A DNA stretch of 64,000 bases from the NCBI GenBank assembly GCA_946811185.2, contig OX328096.1:21517881-21581880 (forward strand), read 5' to 3'. The notes beneath the pieces were generated by a model. That model ran no database searches. It was not told where the DNA came from and worked only from the letters and a program-made list of their open reading frames with translations. This stretch comes from Hippopus hippopus. Its lineage: Eukaryota > Mollusca > Bivalvia > Cardiida > Cardiidae. The stretch's first letter is position 1; every line of letters begins with the position of its first letter. The translations under genes and the position numbers were made by a program. Of this stretch, positions 58,655 through 64,000 are shown piece by piece.

Positions 58655-60365
58655 AAACAAGAGAGCCAGAATGATTCTGTGTCGCTGTACTGTCTAACAG
58701 ATTAGACGAGCCATACATGTACATTGTTATTAGCATTGACAGTCATTAAACTGCAAGAAATTTGTATTGCAATGAAATTTCATGGATAAAATAAGTGTAG
58801 CTCCCAAAAAAGTAGTATTTTCTCGCATGCCAGATGATGTTAATGACTAAAAGCAGAATTTATCAAGTAACAGTTATACTAACTATCAATAAACTCTTGA
58901 CACCTAGTATTTTAACAAGAAGATTTCCAAAACAAAGGCCAAAATGGCTCTTAATCGCTCACCAGAGAACAACCTTGCAACAACCCTCCCCCTAGAGGGA
59001 ACAACTGACCTTAGAGCAATCATTCGAACAATCTTTGTTTGAGGCCCCCAATATCATGCTACATCCCAAACGTTAAAATTCTTCCAAATGGTTTGGAAAA
59101 CGGAGACTTTAAAGTTTTCTCGGTAAAAGCCCATATGAAAGATTTGACCCTAGAGCGAGCAAATCTTGACCCAAAGTCAATAATCACGTGAATCCTGGAA
59201 AAGATGCACTAGATGAAACTATGTATTAAATAATACAGGTCTTGATCAAATGGTTATAACCAGGAACATATTTAAATTTTCCAGGATACAAAGCTTCTCT
59301 AACATCTTTGTTTCCTTGGGGCGGAACCACTTTTGACAACAATGCTAAATTTTGTACAAACTTGGTCGTAATCCACTAGATGAAGCTATGCGTCACATTT
59401 GGTAGTCTGGTAATTAATAGTTAAGAACAAAAAGATTTTTGCTTTGAAGTGTTGACTATATAAACCAGTGTAAAAGTTGTGAACCCCCACCCCCCAGGAA
59501 GATGCCAACCTTGACCCCAGGCCTATAGATAATTTGAACAATCTTGATTTATACCTACAAGATGACAACACATGCAAAGTGCTATGGCTTTAGCTCTCAG
59601 GGTTTGAAACAAGATTTTTAAAGTTTTCTATCTCTAAGTCTATAAAACTTGTGTACCCTATTGCAGGGTCCAATGTTGATTCCAGGGCTACAATTTGAAC
59701 TATCTTGGTATAGGTCTACTAGTTGAAGCTACATGTACAATTTGATAGGCCTTGTCCTTATGGTTAGGAAAAGGAAGATACTAGTATTGTCAGCTTTCAC
59801 TTAGCCCATGTAAAACTTGTGAACCCCGTGGGAGGGCTAGTTTTGAACCTACGGCTATAATTTGAACAGTCTTGGTTGGGGTCTACTAGATGAAGATACA
59901 TGTATATGCAAAATTTGTTTGCCCTGTGTTAAGGAATGCAAAAAAAAAAATCCCCATATGTAAAACTTGAGACCCATGAGGCGGGGCCATGTCTGACTCA
60001 AAGGTTATTAGTTGAAAATCTTTGTAGAAGGTCATAGGGTGAAGCTACATTCTAAAGTTGATCTAATCCTAGGCCTTATGATTTCAGGCGAAGATTCTTA
60101 AAGGTTTTCAGTTTTTTTTTTTTTTTTCAGTTTTATTGTCATGGCAATCAGAGTTTTGTTATGACTAGAATGAAATTCTTTGAAAAAAATTCTAAAGAAG
60201 GCCATGGCAGAATCATTTCTGTGAAGTTTAGTCAGAATTGAATGGGTAGTTTCAGAGAAGAAGATTATGTGAAATAAAAGTTAATTACCGCACAAACGCA
60301 CTGACACATGAACAGACACGCGACAAACACAGAGTTATGACATTAGTTCGGTTGCCTTTAGCCAG
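58655..60365. repeat. older relative of the 37-40 kb element
   Basis: It carries worn versions of the same phrases: ACAAGAGAGCCAGAATGATT, AGGCCAAAATGGCTCTTAAT then CGCTCACCAGAG, several GGTCTACTAG(A/T)TGAAGCTAC units, and CCATGGCAGAATC with GTGAAGTTTAGTCAGAATTG at the right. Units differ by 20-30%. Confidence 0.7.
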
Positions 60366-61342
60366 TGGCGCTAAAATTGTCTCAATGAGACATTTCTAAT
60401 GCTTGACCACAACTAAGTTTATAGCAAAGAACATTTTTAATTCCCAAAAACATATGTATACTCGTATCTAAATTTACCTCCAAATTAAAATATCTGTCCT
60501 CCCTATCAACACCAAAACAACTCACGACATATGATCAATGTACTTTGCCTTTTACATAATATATTATATATGTGTGTGTTAACCATACAGATTTAATGTC
60601 CAGAAATATAAACTTTAACCCTTTACAACCAAATTATCAAAATGGACATACTCGGCCTCATAAAAAGAGCCAAGTAATTGTAAATTCCGTGCCTTTTTTG
60701 GCCAGAAGCAGACAGTGTAGATCCTAGATCATATTTCACATTTTGTGCAGTCCTATTTTGACCTATACTGGCTGCAAAATCAATACTAGTAATGGAAGGC
60801 ACTCTAAGAGTTAACATAATTGCAGAGATACGGACACAAGGAAGTAAATTACCTCTTACACAGTGGTTTGTAGGAATTCCAAACACCTGGGTTCGTATTC
60901 ACCAACCATTCTTAAAAACGTTTTTAAGTCTTATTATCAAGAATTTTCTGAATTTGAAAATGACACAACTCTAACCTTTGGTTTTATTACTTTACAAAAT
61001 TAGAAAATCTTGGTACAATTGCTCCAAATGGAATGAATTCGAAAATATTATCTTAATTCTTTAGCAGACGACGAACTTTCTGATTTGTCTATGATGAAAG
61101 CATTAGCAAACACTGTATTAAATATGGCTTAGGTGATGGAATTCGTGTTTAAAGGGGTACTGGACAATGGGGGGAAAGGAGCATATGTGGCTTACCAGCA
61201 TTTTGTCCTTTTCCCACAATCTGTTCATATCCCCCTTTACCCCCCCCCCCTCCTTTTTTTTTTAATTCGAGTTGTTAGGAGACGGGGTTGTTTGGTAACA
61301 GGTTGATTAGTATTGGTGCTGATATGACCCCGAGACAATGTG

Positions 61343-61424
61343 GTCGATAAATATGCAGGCTGACATGGGTCATACGTTTTGCAGAGGCATTTTACCGCCT
61401 TTTCACAGAGCATGGCTCATATGA
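61343..61424 (-). mobile_element. MITE family A, right-end fragment
   Basis: Half core CAGGCTGACATGGGTCATAC and terminus CACAGAGCATGGCTCAT only. Confidence 0.7.
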
Positions 61425-61689
61425 AATTTATCTTACGCAGCGTCACAATGTTCCTGAAAGCCTCTCCATTGAAATCTTGTTAAACTCTTTACCACACGAC
61501 AAAATTATTATTGGTCCGAATTGAGTGAGAGTATTTGCAGAGGACATTAAATGTGGCAAAAGAAGGGGGTTTTGTCTGTGAAAGGTTAGAAAAAATTATC
61601 GGAAAAGTAGAAATTGCTGGTTACAGAAGTAGCCTATGAAATGGTGGGTTACGATTTTTTTAAGAAATGAAATACCTTGAAACATTTTA

Positions 61690-61990
61690 TGGTGTTTAAC
61701 GCCCTTTCTAACACAATGTTAGCTATATTGCGGGGGCCATTGTATCTTTCCAGGCTTTCCTGGAATTTCTCTACCATTTCTTCGCGTAATATTCTTTCAA
61801 AGTCACTGGCTGCTCTCCCACATAAAAATCGTTGCAACAGTGATCAGCGGTGAGAGAGGTATGAATCCTGTCGCAATGAGCATCATCAATCCTCGTAAAG
61901 GATTTTGGTCGAGCTGGGGATTCGAACCAGCTACCTCCTGATTTCAAGTCCTGTTCCCTGTCAACTGCACTACCAGGACTCAGCACCATA
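61690..61990 (-). mobile_element. SINE copy, minus strand, near full length
   Basis: On the minus strand the head has CAGTTGACAGGGAACAGG and GGTTCGAATCCCCAGCTCG, followed by the body GAGAGCAGCCAGTGACTTTG and the end AAGGGCGTTAAACACC. Confidence 0.75.
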
Positions 61991-64000
61991 AAACAAGCTA
62001 TCAAGTTCAATGTCTTGTAACAGAAAACCCTTTGTCTTATTCAATAGACCTGATGCCATGCTATAAAAAAAAAAACGCTTGAGTTTACTTCAAATAACGA
62101 GAGTTAAATTAGAGTTGAAAATATCATGGGAAAAGGAGAAAATACTGGTTAACAGTAATTTTCCCATGATATTTTTAAAAGCTTTCCACCTGAAGGTGGT
62201 AAAACATGTTACCATTTAGTATTTTTGAGTGAGCTCATTACCAAACAATCTGGTCTTTTATCAACTTTGAAGAAAAAGGCTTTGTAAATTATTGTGGGAA
62301 CAGGTGAAAATGTTGGTAACCAGAATTTTCTCCTTCACCCACAATGTTTGTTTACACTTTTGAAAACAAATATCCCTCTTTAAGTCACATTTAATTTGTC
62401 GTCTGCTAATGCTTTCAATTTGGACATATCTTAATTTTTGTTGTATGGCAGAGTGAAAAGTACATAGAAATGCAACAACTATAAACAACCGTGTTATTTC
62501 TTTCAATTTTATTTCTGTTCATGATGAACAAATATCACAAAACAACAAACAATATTTACAAACCTTTTGATACAAATTGCTGTTCAACTCTTTACCAAAT
62601 GACTAAATTATGGACTTGACCAAATTCGAAGCACTTGCAGATGACAAATGACTGTAAAAATGAAATATGTTCTTGGACTGGTAGGAAACATTGTGGGAAA
62701 AGGAGAAAATGCTGGTTACTAGCATTTTCTCCTTTTCCCACACTGTTTTCAACAGCCTTCTCTGTCAGGATTGTTGAAACTCTGGTTTGTGTGGTAAAGG
62801 GTCAATGTACATATATACACAATGTTACACAATGGGCCAAATAATGTCATAATTGCATTAAAGTATCAACAAGTACTGACAACCACTAAAACATTGTAAA
62901 TCTCTTTCAGTGCCAAAACAAATAAACTCAACCTATTTTAATAGCTGAAAGCACACTTCACTGAAACTAATTAAGGTTTTATTCCACAAGCTTATCCAAA
63001 CAAGCAGATGGTACAGATTCAAGATCAAACTGCATGTCCTGTGCTGTCCGACCTTGATCTCTGCCTTCCACAAAAGCCCTGGCTCACGCCCAGATGGTGC
63101 TGAAATGGATAACCTAAATGATAGTTCAGCCACATTGTTGGAAAAGGAGAAAATGCTTGTGAATTGCATTTACTCCTTTAACTCTTTTCCATGAGACATT
63201 TCAAACATCTCCAAACCCAAAGCATTTCTGAACCCAAAGTAGTTGTGGATGACAAATTAAATTGTGAAAGTTGCCTTTCATAGGGTTGAAAACATTGTGG
63301 TAAAATGCTTAAAGCCTTGTTGCTCAAGGTCGTTAAAAGTCCGGATTGTGTTATAAAGCATTGAGCACAAGGTTTTTTACCTACCAATGAAAAATCCCAC
63401 TGTTTTATCAGTTGTCTGCCATGGTTTTCAATATATATGTAGATGAATTTAAAATTTGGCTATTTGATAAATCATGTTTTAATCCTTTTCCGAACTGCCC
63501 TGAGTTTTAACGAAAGAAGAAGTCTTTTGAAAAAACTGTGGAAAAAGCAGACAATGCTTGTAACCAGCATTTTCTCCTTTGCCCACAATGTTTACTACGC
63601 TTTTAAGGACAAATCTGATCATTTGAGTTGCACTTGTCTTGCTGAAATGACTTCAATATATCCAAATAAAAAACTGTGTTGCTTGATAATAAATGCTTGA
63701 AAAATTAAAAGAAAAAAACACTGTCACTTTAAATTAGCATAAAAGTACATGTAACTACAATTGTCTGTGCAGTCACAGGGTATACTTTTTTTCTATCAAA
63801 AGGCCAGATGTTATCATGATGATCAAAGCAACTCATCCATATAAATATTCGTAAGCTAACTGCCATTCCGTTATCCATTCTAAGTTATCATGTCACATGA
63901 TTTCAAGTGCAAAACACTTCTACATCATATCTAGGATTAGCAGAGTGATCTATCAGCATAACATTTGCATATCACATTTATCTGTGTACCAAAAAGGACA

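Larger units (their letters stand above)
61048..63700. mobile_element. cluster of seven or more MITE family B copies
   Basis: Copies at about 61048-61305, 61483-61630, 62095-62215, 62225-62465, 62585-62805, 63120-63365 and 63478-63690. The 62585 copy is best preserved (AAATGCTGGTTACTAGCATT, ends CTCTTTACCAAATGAC and TGTGGTAAAGGGTCAA). No host exon was recognised among them. Confidence 0.8.

Overview
The window looks like a piece of a eukaryotic nuclear genome, most likely from a bivalve mollusc. It is AT-rich. Its genes are split into small exons with GT/AG borders, and it is packed with short palindromic elements, tRNA-headed SINEs, mariner remnants and a long ~145-bp repeat block whose ends I associate with bivalve genomes. 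The species is an inference. No bacterial-type operons, CRISPR arrays or rRNA genes are seen.

Positions 1-21989, minus strand: one large gene rebuilt from 15 exons whose reading phases agree at every junction. It starts with a signal peptide at 21989. It continues through a PKD-like segment, beta-rich jelly-roll-like segments, a clear WSC cysteine domain split over two exons, more jelly-roll-like segments and a 366-codon Thr/Ser mucin-like exon. It leaves the window on the left in a Cys-rich exon. The introns are full of MITEs and SINEs and hold a nested palindrome at 18.44-19.20 kb.

Positions 22-34 kb: no host gene recognised. The stretch holds a cluster of palindromic elements (22.8-25.1 kb), a 39-bp minisatellite of about 2.4 kb with a SINE inserted in it (26.4-28.8 kb), and a nested transposon at 31.0-33.9 kb with TTAA-flanked outer ends and an inner mariner-like element.

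Positions 34287-40782, minus strand: peptide-methionine sulfoxide reductase A (MsrA). Four exons cover almost the whole enzyme, including the GCFWGAE active site. The first exon was not found. The intron after the first of these exons is mostly the ~145-bp repeat block.

Positions 49033-50390 and 55811-57184, minus strand: two paralogous cGAS-like/Mab-21 nucleotidyltransferases, each with an intact-looking catalytic triad. They probably act in cyclic-nucleotide innate immune signalling. A dead mariner lies between them at 54.0-55.1 kb. The rest, up to 64 kb, is repeats.

The genes do not form an obvious pathway. The two cGAS-like genes are a local tandem duplication, and the WSC/mucin protein is a separate secreted or surface protein.
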